From positions 5,897,501 to 5,961,500 of the forward strand of contig WPIO01000008.1 in the NCBI GenBank assembly GCA_009760855.2: a stretch of 64,000 nt of DNA, given 5' to 3'. The position numbers and the translations under genes were made by a program. The number at the start of each line of letters is the position of its first letter. Position 1 is the stretch's first letter. Positions 22,986 to 33,905 of this stretch are shown piece by piece. Under the pieces are notes generated by a model. That model was not told where the DNA came from. It searched no databases and saw only the letters and a list, made by a program, of their open reading frames with translations. Source of the stretch: Cristatella mucedo. Lineage: Eukaryota > Bryozoa > Phylactolaemata > Cristatellidae.

Positions 22986-23299
22986 TAGGTAGGCTGCGAG
23001 GACGCGTAATTTTGGGGAAATACGCCCGACTCTTTTGCGGACGAAAGTGGAGAGTGTAGGCACTGCCGCCGGTGCGCGGAAAGGAAGTCAGCTGAATGTA
23101 ATGCGATAAAGTCATAAAACGATCACGCTGCATTCTTTGCTTTGAGCAGCAAGCTCGTACGGTATAGTAAACTGTCAGCTTACCAGATCAGACAGTTTTT
23201 GTAATTTCTTTAACATTATTAGCGTTTCCGGAGTTATTATCATTGGACAGTTGATATATATTAACCTTATAGTTTATAACTTATATAAGACGATATTCC

Positions 23300-23455
23300 G
23301 TTTTAGTTTAGCTCAGTGGTTAAGACGCTCGCCCCGACCTAGGTCAAGGTGAAGGTACACTACGGCCGATGTCGTGGGCTCGAGCACAGCGGCATATGGG
23401 AAGCGCCTAAATAGAGATTCAGTTCTCTTAGGGTGTTATGCAAATAAATTATAGA
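23300..23455 (+). mobile_element. S1 SINE
   Basis: A clear A-box segment (tagctcagtggttaagacg) is followed by cgccccgacctaggtc, then a B-box region (gtcgtgggctcgagcac) and the tail ggaagcgcctaaatagagat, cagttctcttagggtgtt, atgcaaataaat. The tRNA head is the best preserved of the S1 copies. Confidence 0.85.
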
Positions 23456-24190
23456 TATACATTATATATTTAGTGATTCTTAATCATTTTTACTTAGCGT
23501 AACGTCGTGGTAGGATACAGATCTCTCCGGGTGCGGATCACAGAGCTATACGTCAGGAACTTGGACATATCGTAATGGCAGGGCGTTGTTGATTGCTGCC
23601 GCGTTCTACTATCGCCTTCATACATATGCATGCATCGATGCGGCTTCGCCGACTCGCCAGCCGTGCATCGAGGTACTAGTTCTACTTCTGCTGGCTAGAA
23701 TGCGTCTGTAAGTACTATTTCGGTTACGCCGCTGTGCATTAGTAGCAATGCACACGTACGTACTGAATGGACAGGTACGTAATACACCGGTGCGGCCTGA
23801 CTATTTTTTCCTGACGGAATAGATAAAGAATTTTTTAAGGCTCGACTCGCAGGCACAAAATTCGCGAGTCCCTGTGGCCTTGCTGACCTCATTAGCCTTG
23901 CTGACCTCGTTTGGCCTTGTCGACTTTGATGACTTTGCGGTAGTTACGACTGGCGTTTGTTCTTGTGACTATTGTTGTAAGGGGCACACCTGCCCTCAGG
24001 CTGGATAGTGCGACAGTGCGACAAGCTCAGTGCTGCCACCTAGAGAAGCCGCAGTCTGAGCCGTCGAGACGGATGAGGGCTCTGTCGTCCTTAGTTCACA
24101 GCATAGACTCTGCCTTATCTAAGACAGATTAATCTGATCTGCCATGGGCAATCAGTCGATACATACACTTAGTCCCGAGTGCATGTACAT
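23456..24190. other. No gene recognised
   Basis: Only short ORFs, with no motif or repeat recognised. If the terminal exon at 24359-24228 is real, its transcript would end at the right edge of this stretch. Confidence 0.35.
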
Positions 24191-24196
24191 GCATCG

Positions 24197-24202
24197 TTTA
24201 TT
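24197..24202 (-). terminator. Polyadenylation signal AATAAA (minus strand)
   Basis: TTTATT on the plus strand reads AATAAA on the minus strand, 25 nt downstream of the stop codon of the candidate terminal exon at 24359-24228. This is a normal position for a short 3' UTR. Confidence 0.45.
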
Positions 24203-24227
24203 ACAAGCTTCAGCTCAGCAGTCTTAG

Positions 24228-24359
24228 CTAGCCTGATTTGCCTGGCAGCATAAGTTGCAATACGCTGTTTAAGGCGTGCTGCATTTTGGCGACGACTAGC
24301 TTACGCCGAGTCAGAAGACAAAACTCGTCCAGAGCATTGGCCAGTGTCTCGCTGAAGGA
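24228..24359 (-). CDS. Candidate terminal exon of an unidentified gene
   Basis: Minus-strand sequence approaching 24360 is a long pyrimidine-rich tract (ctctcctcccccctccgacc and similar, about 60 nt) ending in GATGCAG, a strong 3' splice-site pattern. After it, 43 codons stay open to TAG at 24228, reading SFSETLANALDEF ... MLPGKSG. The peptide is not low-complexity and looks helical and amphipathic. An AATAAA follows 25 nt after the stop. Earlier exons would lie at higher coordinates on the minus strand, beyond a LINE-A copy sitting at 24445-25175 in what would be the last intron. I could not find them. The family is unknown. The combination of signals is better than chance, but the exon is short. 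Confidence 0.4.
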   Translation of the reverse strand, partial: SFSETLANALDEFCLLTRRKLVVAKMQHALNSVLQLMLPGKSG

Positions 24360-24444
24360 CTGCATCAGCGTGGTAAGGTCGGAGGGGGTAGGAAAGGGGA
24401 GAGGTCGGAGGGGGGAGGAGAGAGCAGGGGCGGGAGAATGTAAT

Positions 24445-25175
24445 GATAAGGATACCACGTCCAAGTTGGTCCATGCATTCGTGACATCCCGTCTTGACTT
24501 CTGCAGCTCACTGCTTACTGGCCTACCAGCATGTGCGATCGGGCGATTGCAGCTAGTGCAAAACTCCGCAGCTAGGCTTGTCTGTCGTGAGCGTCGCAGT
24601 TGCCACATCAAACCACTTCTCGCCGACCTGCACTGGCTACCAGTCAAGCAACGGATTGACTTCAAGGTTTTGTCGCTCACTTTTAGGTCACTTCATTCTT
24701 TGGCTCCAGCCTACCTTTCAGATCTACTCCCCCACCAGGGCCAAGCTTTGTACCACCCGCTTTTCGGAATCCAACAGTCTACCAATATCTCGTACAAACC
24801 TCAAGTCTTTTGGAGACCGTGCATTTAGTTCGTATGCTCTCAAAGCCTGGAACTCCCTCCCGACCTGCGTCAGAACATCCCCTGACCTGACCACATTTAA
24901 AAGGAACTTAAAAACACGCCTATTTAGGACAGCATTTAGTAGGTCCCTGGGATTCGTTCTTCTGTTCTTATGTTTGCTGACATTATGCATGCTGCCACTA
25001 ACCACATTTGCATGCTTACCCTGTGCATGTCACCCCTAACCATGTTATTCATTTCGTTTGTTTTTCAAGCATGATTTTACTTACCATTCAATTGCATTTC
25101 ACTTTACAGCAAATGTAAAGCGCCTAGAGAGAGATTGAGTTCTCTGAGGGCGCTTTATCAATTGCATTATTATTA
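24445..25175 (+). pseudogene. LINE-A copy, 5'-truncated, well preserved
   Basis: Begins in the region following the reverse-transcriptase core (TSKLVHAFVTSRLDF, from about 24457). It continues through the conserved segments QLVQNSAARLVCRER and DLHWLPVKQRIDFK, then needs one frameshift near 24740 to continue to LKAWNSLPTCVR (24840-24870). The UTR and the younger tail (cgcctagagagagattgag ... gggcgctttatcaattgc) end at (ATT)n. It is close in sequence to the copies at 36063 and 34463, so a young insertion, but it cannot move by itself. Confidence 0.9.
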
Positions 25176-25850
25176 TTTTGTCAATACAGACAGCTGTGGT
25201 TTCGCGATTCGTTGAATATTTTAAATGGCGAAGCCGACTCACAGAGTGAATGAGACTCGCTGAGGGAATGAGGTTCGCTTTTGCTTAGATGCTGCACGAG
25301 ATTCGTTGATAATTGAGTTCTTGGCTGCTCTTGCGATTGCTTGCCTTCGTGCCGCTGCGGCTACCTAAAAGGACTCTTATTTCAGATATACGTGCCAGAT
25401 CCTTAAATAGAGCAGCCGCGAGTTAACAAAGAAACCACCGAACGGGCTGTACTGCGCCAGTACTGCTACAGTACTGCGTACTGGGCCGCACTGCGAAAGG
25501 CAGGCGGCTCGCTGCTGCTCGCTCTATCTCCCGACTATCGACGATCCAGACTAACTCTCGTGACTGTCGAGTGTCATGACTACCGCGGCGTTATCTGCTT
25601 GGCCTTATTCGCTAGAGCGGTGATAACTTTAACTCGGTCGAAGGTCGACCTCGCGCATTGATTCGAGGGCTTGTGACTCAGCATCCCGTGAGCATTGGAC
25701 GAAGGCCCTGCGCTCTCGAGCGGTTGAGAGGCAGACAGTGGCTCTCTGTGGATGACTCGGCAGTCCTGCACACATCCACGCATTGGCGGCATCTGTGGGG
25801 GGGGGGGCATCGCGAAGCGTCCAAACCATTCGCCCCCTCGCGTATACTTA
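25176..25850. other. No gene recognised
   Basis: No repeat or gene is clear. A short repeated phrase (gagactcgctgagggaatga / gaggttcgctt) occurs near 25250. ORFs here are short and overlap on both strands. Confidence 0.4.
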
Positions 25851-25854
25851 TAAA

Positions 25855-25990
25855 TTATCTGATTTAGCAGCCTCGCTAGTGTAGCGACAGAAGAGCCTAA
25901 ACGGTTACCGCCGCCGCTTGCCGTGGGCAATAAAGGATCGCCCACCGCAGAATTCGAACCCACCGCCCCTCAATCGTGAAGAGCGAGCAC
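25855..25990 (-). mobile_element. S2 SINE, minus strand
   Basis: gatttagcagcctcgctag and agcgacagaagagcctaaac are the reversed 3' domain. gatcgcccaccgcagaattc and gaacccaccgcc are the reversed body junction and B box. cgtgaagagcgagcacctta is the reversed A-box side. All S2 landmarks are in the right order. Confidence 0.85.
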
Positions 25991-26750
25991 CTTAGCTTCC
26001 CCCTCTCGCGTATCCCTCCGCTCTTTCATCCGAGCCGAGCTCGCGCGCCCAGAGTAGGCGCACCGCTCCGAAGCTCGAGGCGCACGAGACGCGAGCGGCT
26101 CTCCGAGACTCCGGCTCGACCGACCGCGCGAGAGCCGAGTCGCGAGGCGGCGCCCCCGCCGCCGCTCGCGTGCTCGCGGACGTTCGATGACATTCGCCAG
26201 ACGGCCTTGCCGCGCTCGCGAACGCCCAGAGTCGCCTCACGCGAACGCCACGCAACGCGTCGCTCGCCGACTAGGCCGGCTTATCTAAGCCGGCTTTCGC
26301 TGCGCTGACAGACGAAGAGCGAGCTTCGCAGCAGCAGCGGCAGCAGCGGCGGGCGCACTCGGCGCTCAGCGGGCGGGCGCACTCGGCGCGTAACGCCGAT
26401 GCTTTTCGCGCTGCTCTGCACCAGCGCGCTTAGGGACTCTTCAGCGCCGAGTCCTAAGGCGTGTCGTGAGTGCGGATGCATCGCTAGTTTCGCCGACGCT
26501 GACCTGAAGTGTTCCGCTCAGTTTCTTTTTTAGCGCTGCACTGCGAGCGATACGCGAGGCCGCCGTTTCCACGCGACTGCTGCCGACGCTTTTCGACGCA
26601 CACCGGTTGGCACCCCTGCGGAGGCTGCCTAAAACTGAACGGGTTCGGCGGCGCGAGCGCCTTGCTGCGTCTAAGGGCAATTCCCGACAGCATGCCTCGG
26701 AGCGTCGCGGTGCGGCCACAGATGTGGTCCGCGAGAAAAATAAATTGTTG
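25991..26750. other. GC-rich block, no gene resolved
   Basis: CpG-rich sequence with arginine/alanine-rich ORFs on both strands (for example 26441-26719 minus). It contains a near-perfect palindrome at 26275-26294 (GCCGGCTTA TC TAAGCCGGC) and a small duplication ggcgggcgcactcggcgc near 26350-26390. It could be a promoter CpG island, but no exon is supported. Confidence 0.4.
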
Positions 26751-26864
26751 AGCGCCCCTTAGTCGCGTCGTGTGCGATAAGCGCGTAAAGTTAAGAAAGC
26801 GCAGCTGTCGAGGTAGTAATGCTCAGCAGGAAGACAGATAGTAAGCAGGCTGGGTGTATCTGGT

Positions 26865-26998
26865 TTGTCCCAGTGGTTAAGGTGCTCGCCCCTACCAAGG
26901 TCTGGCCGAGGTCGTGGACTCGTGCCCCAAGGTATACGCGAAGCGCCTGAATAGAGATTAACTTCTCTTATGGCGCTATACAAAAACAAAATTGTCAT
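26865..26998 (+). mobile_element. S1 SINE
   Basis: gtcccagtggttaaggtgct, then cgcccctaccaaggtctggc, then gtcgtggactcgtgccc, then the tail gcgaagcgcctgaatagaga, acttctcttatggcgctata, caaaaacaaa. The hairpin stems are largely retained. Confidence 0.85.
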
Positions 26999-27354
26999 TA
27001 TTTAATCTTTGTTATCATTCAAGTGGTGAGAAGCGCCCCACTAAAGTTTTCCTTGAATCGCCACGCCTCTGAAACCTCGGCTGGGCGCTCCTCCAGCTTC
27101 TTTTTCAATTGTCCGACATAAATTTAAGAAACGGTCACTGGATCCCTTTTACAAGAGCGCAAGGCGTGCAACCTGCGAATTAGCTCTGCATCGATTTTTT
27201 GTAAGCTTAGGATCGGATAGGAGATTGTCTAGCCGGGTAATAGCGCCGAAAGCTAAATCACTGCCATCACGGGCTGAATGATAACTGGGAGTGGCGGTTC
27301 ATTTTAACATTACAGGAGCACAGCTCGCGGCGAAATGATGCGACTGAGATTGCA

Positions 27355-27575
27355 AGTGATGCTAATGATTGAACAACATTTGCATTGCCTCTCGGAGAAT
27401 TAAATCTCTGTCTAGGAACTGCATCCAGGAAAGAAAGCAAACCACCCGGCAAGTGATAGAATGCCCGATGCCTACGCGCGCTAGAGCATGAAGAACGACT
27501 ATTCGCAAAGACTGCTGAGCAAATCTTACGAGAAACAGACGGGCACCTGGCTTCCTTTTAAATATCGTCGTCAAA
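27355..27575 (-). mobile_element. Decayed LINE-A 3' fragment, minus strand
   Basis: cattgcctctcggagaatta, aatctctgtctaggaactgc is the reversed tail with several changes. The remaining UTR is hard to align. It ends near a ttttaaatatcgtcgtcaaa segment that matches the end of the coding part in the copy at 34510. Confidence 0.55.
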
Positions 27576-27599
27576 TAACGAGATGTCGTGAGGGGCGCT

Positions 27600-28360
27600 T
27601 ACTCGATCGAGCACGAGGTGGACGTTCCGACGCAGCGCGCGACTGGTGGCTATTCGTCGCCCGTTGCTTCAAGGTAACGGCCCAAAACAAAATCGATCGC
27701 TCGCTCTAACGAGCGACTTTACTCGCATTGAAGCCCGGCGCTCCCGTGGACCCCGGCGGCGGCGGCGGCTGCGGCGGCGGCTGCTGCTGCGGAGTTCTCT
27801 TTTGAGGTAAAGCCAAGCGGCTTGTCGCGCGTGATGCGGACGAACGCCCGCCTGCCCGCGCGTCCCTCGCAATTGTATCTCGCGGCTCAGCTGCTGCGCC
27901 GCCTCGCTCGAGGCGTTCCGCAAGTGCTCCCGCAGCTACCGCCCCAGCGCCGGCCCGCGGCTGTCGCCGCCGGCGAGCGCCGCAAGAAGGGCGGCTGCGT
28001 GCTTCATCCGAGTCGATTACGGCGCGCGCAGCGCAGTGCAGCTCGCCACAGCGAATTTCGATTATTTACGCAGATTATTACAGCGACAGATTACACAGAT
28101 TACGGCGCGAGAAGCTCGCGGCAGCTACGACCGGCTTGCCAGCCGACCAGACGAACGCGTGCTCGTTCGCCCGTCTGCCGCTCGCCCCGCTCGGGTTGCC
28201 CCCCGCCCCGGCCGCGACCGACACGGAGCGAAGCTCGCGAGTCACCGCCAGGTGGCGTGCATCTCGGCGTGTCCTCGCGCGCCAGTCGCTCGCATCGCGA
28301 TGGCGCAGGTCACGCCTAGGTCGAATGCAGAAAATGCATTGTCGCATCCGTCCGGCTGCT
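27600..28360. other. GC-rich block with CGG/CTG repeats
   Basis: Contains ggcggcggcggcggctgcgg and ctgctgctgcgg near 27755-27790. Plus ORFs 27822-28319 and 28036-28455 are arginine/proline-rich and overlap in two frames, so composition explains them. No exon-intron structure is convincing. Confidence 0.4.
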
Positions 28361-29480
28361 GCCTACCTAGCTGTTCAAGACTGACAACGAAGGTGGACGT
28401 GGCAAGCAGGAATCGCATTCAGTCTGTGATTGACCGACAAACCAGTATAGCATAAGAACAGTGCATCCGTCCTCCTGGAAACTTGGAGACCGTCTTGACA
28501 TAGAATAGTTGGTTTCTGTAACGGCGGTGCAGATTTCGCGACACATAGGCTACAAGTATTGTCACAGCTGTTCCTTTAATTAGGGGCATATAGAATAAAC
28601 TGCTTTATCTATCAATGTCTCCATACCCGCATACGACTATGCCTTTGTCACTCAATCTCGACTTTCTTCCATTTTCTTTCCCGTCTTGTCTCGTAGCTTC
28701 CTCTCAGTCTAACCTGGTCTCTAATGGTGTCTGCTGTCTCTCACAGACGATACGACGTTTTCTCTCTTTTACCGTTTCATTACATAACACTGCTGCACCG
28801 CTGAGGAGCCGCCGTCGACAGGCCGACGGGCATCATACACCGACGGCTTGCGCTATTGGCCGCCTGAGGCTCATCCCCGATGCCGATCGGGCAACAAATG
28901 ACTGCCCGCCGTATTATTACAAACGGGGTGTCGAGGCTTCCGCGTCCGGACAGGACTAGGCCGCAACCGCAGCGCTTGTAATGGCGCGCCCCCAGCGCGA
29001 CAAATACGGCGGAAGCCTGAACCTCTGAACCGCGGCTAGCGATTTTGTTTAGCCATTTGAGATGTCGCGGCTAGCGACACCTCCCTCCAATGGCTTGTTA
29101 GTGCAGCCCCAATGAGCGCAGGAATGCCGACATGCCGCACAGGAATTCCGGCAATCTCGGAACACGGCGGCAACGAAGAGCCCCCTTACCTTAAGACAGC
29201 GAGTCCATATCCAAAGCATAGAGAAGTCTCTTCGTAAGCCGCGGAGGTTTGCAGGCTTCGTGAACCAGCCGTGGTGTATAGTACAGTAACTCTCGTAGGC
29301 CGCAAAAAATAGAGCACAACTCAGCAAATTTGCTAAGGCGAAACTCACTGCCTACTTCGTGGCTTCGACTTTTTATGCTGAATAACCTTGGATTATCACA
29401 TAACCGGCTCCAAATCATTGCAATTCAGAAAATTAACGCTAATAAATATCTCTGCAGTCGCAATCCGGCTGATTTATCGC
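28361..29480. other. No gene recognised
   Basis: Moderately AT-rich sequence followed by unassigned sequence up to the promoter region of the gene at 29657. The minus ORF 29348-29049 is cysteine-containing with a hydrophobic start but has no further support. Confidence 0.35.
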
Positions 29481-29481
29481 A

Positions 29482-29510
29482 CCGCCATTTCAGTATTCAC
29501 AAAATGGCGG
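29482..29510. promoter_or_regulatory. Inverted pair of YY1-like motifs upstream of the 29657 gene
   Basis: CCGCCATTT (29482-29490) and AAAATGGCGG (29501-29510) form an inverted pair about 150 bp upstream of the start codon at 29657. AANATGGCGNC is the known binding consensus of the zinc-finger protein YY1, often found near transcription starts of TATA-less animal genes. No TATA box is visible here. A similar motif stands at 5457. Confidence 0.45.
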
Positions 29511-29656
29511 CTCGCTGCAGAGAGAACCTTGTTGACTTGGGTGAGTGAGGCACGTGCACGCGACAATTATCTCGCCGCCTATCGCAGGCGCGGCCAAATC
29601 TCAGCCATCCCAGTGTAAGTAGCGAGCCGCCGGAGACAGGCACCAGTATCACTGCG

Positions 29657-32507
29657 ATGGCGGCTATGCGAAAGGTCGTGGCGTTCGTCGCTGCGGCAGC
29701 AGCGTTGTTCGGAAGCTTTGCCGCCGCGGCTCCGGACGCAGCGTGCGAGCAGGTACGCTCGGGCTTTCCACTGCTTCCGGCCGCTAAAAGAGCGCGGCCG
29801 GGAGCTTGAGTCGCGCGCACGCGTGCGCTCGCCGTTGCGAACGGGCAGAGTTCGTTCGTCGCACGCAGGTCTTCGAGCGGCATGGACTGTCGCCGAACTT
29901 CAACGAGACGGTCGCCCACGCTATCCATTCGATGACGGCCGCCGACCTGCGCCTGTTCAACCCCAGAGCCACGGCCAACAACAACAAGGTGCCCGTCGTC
30001 AACCCGCGACTCAACGACCCGCGCGAGACCGAGCAGGTTCTGCCGTTCGCTCCCGAGTCTGCGATCGGTGAGAGCCAGGCGAATCCGGGAAAAGTCCGGC
30101 TTCCGCCGACGCGGCAGGCGGAAGTGTGCGACGTGCCCTTCGGCCTGCGGCGGCGCGGACCGCCGCGACAACGGCGCGTCCTTCGCATCTGTCGCTCACG
30201 TCCTGTCGCCGATTATTTTTCAGGTCACGACTTCCATGGCGAGGCAATGAACGCCATCGACACCATTTTGACGGGTTTCGGGAAAGCTGATGACGGACTG
30301 GGGCCGCACTGGTCACCCCTGGAGCGCCTCGTGCACAGGTTCCACATGAAGGACCTGTGGAGCAAAGTGCTAGACTTCCAGGCCAAGGTGATTGCGCCGC
30401 GCGTAGACGGCTGCGGCAGCGCGACGCCGCCGCCGGTCGAGGTGCAGCAGTGCGACGCCACCTGTCGGATCTTTGGCGGTGGGCGACGCGCGTGCGCGGC
30501 AGCCGGGCACGTACCGGGTCAGCCCCCAGCCGCCTTTCGGCGAACGAACGTCCTGTGAGAACGCTGAAGGCTGCGATGCGGCCTGTCGAGAAGCGTCGCG
30601 ACTGTGCGGGTGCACCGCGTTGTAGCTGCCCAAATGGCTTCCGCTTGCCCGTGCTCGGCGCGCTGCAATTTCACGACGCGGGGGGGGGGTGCGCAGTGCG
30701 CGGGCGGTAGCGCCGACGAGCTATTTTGCAAGGCAACTCCGAAGCTGAAAATTATCACCAGTTTATTTTATTCGTAAACCACCCGCTAACTATCCATCCC
30801 AGCGGGCAGTGGCGATGGGGCGCGTGCCACCGGATGCGATGCAGCAGCTCGAGTTGAACTCGAGCGAATGTCGCCTCGCCTGCCAAGCGCAGCCGAGAGC
30901 CGCACGAACGCGTGCTAACGCTCCTCCCGAGAATCGCGTCGGCTGCCCGGTGCTGCCCTGCCCCTCTCCGTAATTATTGGCCACTATGTTCCTAAGATGA
31001 CTGCACTATTGCTTTTGCACCAGCCAGCTAATGCCTGTGAAAAATCACGAGAAATTTCACGTGGCTTCTGCTCCTTCGCCAGCCTCTCCGGCACGTTGCT
31101 GCTGGCGCCACTCACGAGCGGCTTCAGCTACGCGAATTCGTTGTGCTTCAATTTCTTCGCCAGTCTCTCCGGCCCGCCGTTACTTGCAAGAGCGTCTCAT
31201 TCTTTCGGCTTCTGCAGCGCCCCATTCGGCAGCCTCGTCTGGGGTATCCCCTACCTTTTGTTGATGGCGAGAAGCCCTTTCAGCTTTTGCCGATACTGAA
31301 AGCGGCTGGAATGCCACGGCCACTCTTTGTAAACCTTTTAATTTCAAACCCGTTTTAAGTGTTAGTAAAATAGGTAAGTAGTTTTTAAGTTTTAGCATTC
31401 AAATGTTTAATTTTAAGTACGACTGTAAATTCTGCCCTTTCTTTCACCGCCTATTTTTTTACACTCAAATCATTTTGTCGTACCTTCATTGTGTGACTAT
31501 ATATATACATTACGAAAAATTATTTGATGTACATGTGACGCTCGGGACGGACAAACAGACTAACTAGCTAAAAACCTAGCTTATTGATATGAATTAATAA
31601 ATAGGCAACTGCAGCACCCGTAGCTGTGAGAGCCCGAGGTTGGGAACGCCACGGTAGGAACGCAACGCCAGCCTGCCGCTGCGCCTGCGGACCGCCTCGC
31701 ATCCGGCTGCATTTTCATTCCTTTATTCTCGTCGCCAAATAGAAAAGCGTGTGGATAAGAGGTAGACAGAATTTAAGGCGTCGCTCAAACGTCCCGTTGG
31801 TTCTCTTTTTGAATGCAGTCGTCTACAATCTTGCTGCCGACTCTGGCACATCCTGTCATGCTACTTACTTCCTCGATTGCCCTCCAGACTAAGCTATGCT
31901 TCCCACTTTGTCGTTGTTGCAAGAGATGAAGTCCTTCAGTTATCGCATAGGCAACGAAAGTCATGTAGGCTTTGAATGCACAGTAGACCACTCTCCGGAG
32001 TAACGCCCACCAAGTCCTTGTGGCTTAGTGTTTACAGGCGGAGATACATTTCACCGTATTACTCGGGCGATCTCCTCTGTCTTTTCTCCGGATGTCCTAT
32101 CACATGCAATCTCTTTTCTCTATTGTTTCTCGTTTCCTCTCTGCTCAAGCTGCTCTTTCATACACACAGGTGAACGCTGAGCTGCGACATTTCGCTGAGA
32201 GGTGCCGATGGCGAGGGCTCTCTCCGCCATATTTGCTTCTTTGCAGATGGACTTGGCCAGCGTGCAAGAAGACGAGCTGTGTCCGTGTCTGAGCGACACG
32301 CGCAGCAATGGCATTCACGCCGCCGTGTCGTGGATCGCCCAGCATTACAAGAGAGGCACGCCCATAACGCTGCTCAACCGGCCCATCCCGAAGCTCGTCG
32401 ACGCTGAGTCGTGGGACGTGTGGCGAGTTCGACTGCTGCACTACTACAGCGAAGCTGCTCTCAGGGACGCCACGCTATTTTTGCGCTGCGCAACGAAGAG
32501 CATGTGA
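29657..32507 (+). CDS. Predicted secreted protein, four exons, about 239 residues
   Basis: I do not recognise the family. Exons: 29657-29752, 29869-30067, 30224-30387, 32247-32507 (TGA). Donors are gtacgc, gtgaga and gtgatt, and acceptors are cgcacgcag, tttttcag and ctttgcag. Phases are 0, 1 and 0, and the joined frame is open. Introns are 116, 156 and 1859 bp. The start ATG opens a signal peptide (KVVAFVAAAAALFGSFAAAA, cleavage likely about residue 25). The mature chain has four cysteines (about 30, 165, 167, 234), an NET glycosylation site near 44, and a non-repetitive sequence with helical character at the end (WRVRLLHYYSEAALRDATLF). If the third donor is not used, exon 3 runs on to a stop at 30558 with a poor glycine/arginine-rich tail. 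An AATAAA lies at 32994. It is probably exported, role unknown. The large third intron holds a repeat copy and a LINE-B fragment. Confidence 0.65.
31436..31668. repeat. Dispersed repeat D, copy 1 (in intron 3)
   Basis: About 235 bp, roughly 90% identical by eye to 33906-34143 in the same orientation. It shares tcaaatcattttgtcgtacc, acgctcgggacggacaaaca and aactgcagcacccgtagctg, among others. It contains a short (AT)n. No terminal repeats or tRNA-like boxes were seen, so its class is unknown. Confidence 0.85.
31795..32062 (+). mobile_element. LINE-B 3' fragment (intronic)
   Basis: From ctgccgactctggcacatcc through acttcctcgattgccctcc to the terminal block gtccttgtggcttagtg and acaggcggagatacat. 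The order matches 61060-61290. It lies inside the third intron of the gene at 29657. Confidence 0.65.
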
Positions 32508-33460
32508 CAGCGGCAGCCAATATCTGGGGACAGGGGGCGGTGTGCAGATAGCAGCAACTCGGCGGCAGCTCCTGGCGCTCGACTGCTACTGCAATCGAGC
32601 GAAGCCGCTACGAGCACTGGTCGGCGCTCGGCTTCGCACGCACCAGATTAACCCGCCAGCGGTGGGAGATTTCCGTGGCAATAGCACTCTTTCGTGTTGT
32701 CGCTACCTTAGTCAGCTGAATAGAGACGATTCACAGCACGAAACACCAAGTGAAACAGCCCGCTTGCTGCAGCTCGCCGCTGATCACCGCTCCGTTCACC
32801 ACTTCTCGAGCTCCCGTTACTCTGCTTCGAGGATCTTCGAGAATGCGCTGTGCGGTGCAGGCCGTGCTAGAGTTTGAGCCGCTTAGAGTGAGCTTAGAGT
32901 TAAAGTGGCTAGTATTTTCCTGAATATTATCTACGTCAGACCGATTGGATTATCCAAAGGGGGTCAATGGCTGCCTCGCGTGTGCTGAACATTAATAAAT
33001 CCTGCACCAGCCAAGTTCGAAAGCCAAAGCGTAACCAAGCATTGATGCGCTAGGGAGAAAAGAATGAGGGGCATCATAGTCTCGATGGATGGGGTGCCCA
33101 CTTGGCCAGCAAACCTTTTCCTTAACAGCTGAAACGCCCATCTCATAAAAACCGTAGGTCAAAGCGCAGAGCACTGTGCTCTCTTTCATTCCAAAGTGCA
33201 CGCACCCGAGCATTTAATCATTTGGCACAGGACGGCTTCTGCTCCCGGCAGAGGCCCGAAGCCAGCAGCAGGAGTAAAGCACAGCCATTGAGATTGATAA
33301 TCGCAGATGCCGACTAGGAGGCGGCGCCGTCCTGTAGTCACGAGATGAGGCACTGATGTGTACAAGGCTCGAACCGGTTATCTCTCTTACAAACTAAAAA
33401 ACTCGTAGTGAGTGAAGGTTTGCGAAAAGCTATGCCATCAAACCGCATCACACTGACAGA
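32508..33460. other. Probable 3' UTR and unassigned sequence
   Basis: Follows the stop at 32507. AATAAA at 32994-32999 could end the transcript. No further exon, RNA gene or repeat was recognised. Confidence 0.35.
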
Positions 33461-33464
33461 TATA

Positions 33465-33650
33465 TTTGTCACAGCTGCCACTAGCCATATTTGCATGCTG
33501 ACCCTGTGCATGCCCCCTCTAATCAAGTCATGCTTGCTGTCGTTGGGCATGCTACCACTAACCAGTCAACCATGCTTACTTTGCAGCAAATGTAAGGTGC
33601 CTAGAAAGAGATAGAGTCCTCTCATGGCGCTATAACAAGTTTATTACTGT
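33465..33650 (+). mobile_element. LINE-A 3' UTR fragment
   Basis: gctgccactagccatatttg, gctgaccctgtgcatgcccc, then the tail gcaaatgtaaggtgcctaga, aagagatagagtcctctcat and ggcgctataacaagtttatt. The tail is intermediate between the older and younger forms. Confidence 0.75.
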
Positions 33651-33905
33651 TATATATTTGGAACCTTAACAAATTTAACATATTCGCTTTCGATATAAGC
33701 CAAATTAAGGGTGACCATCCGTTGGTAAGACTGCAATTATAAATCGTTGCTTATGCTTAATTTTCTGTACTTAGCTTCCTGAGGCCGCGCCTCCTAGCTA
33801 TGCATAAGGCAATACGTAGCTCAGCAATAATTAGAATACGCTGTAACCATTACCCCAGGCTTTCAATGAAAGCTACAGCAACATATGCAAATTTGAAAAT
33901 TATCT

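Noticed and set aside
29049-29348. Minus ORF with hydrophobic start and seven or so cysteines
   Set aside because: No splice or poly(A) support, and the sequence after the first 25 residues looks random. Kept only as a note.
29497-30171. 224-codon minus-strand ORF
   Set aside because: It is the shadow of the plus-strand exons 1-2, which have a signal peptide and matching splice phases.
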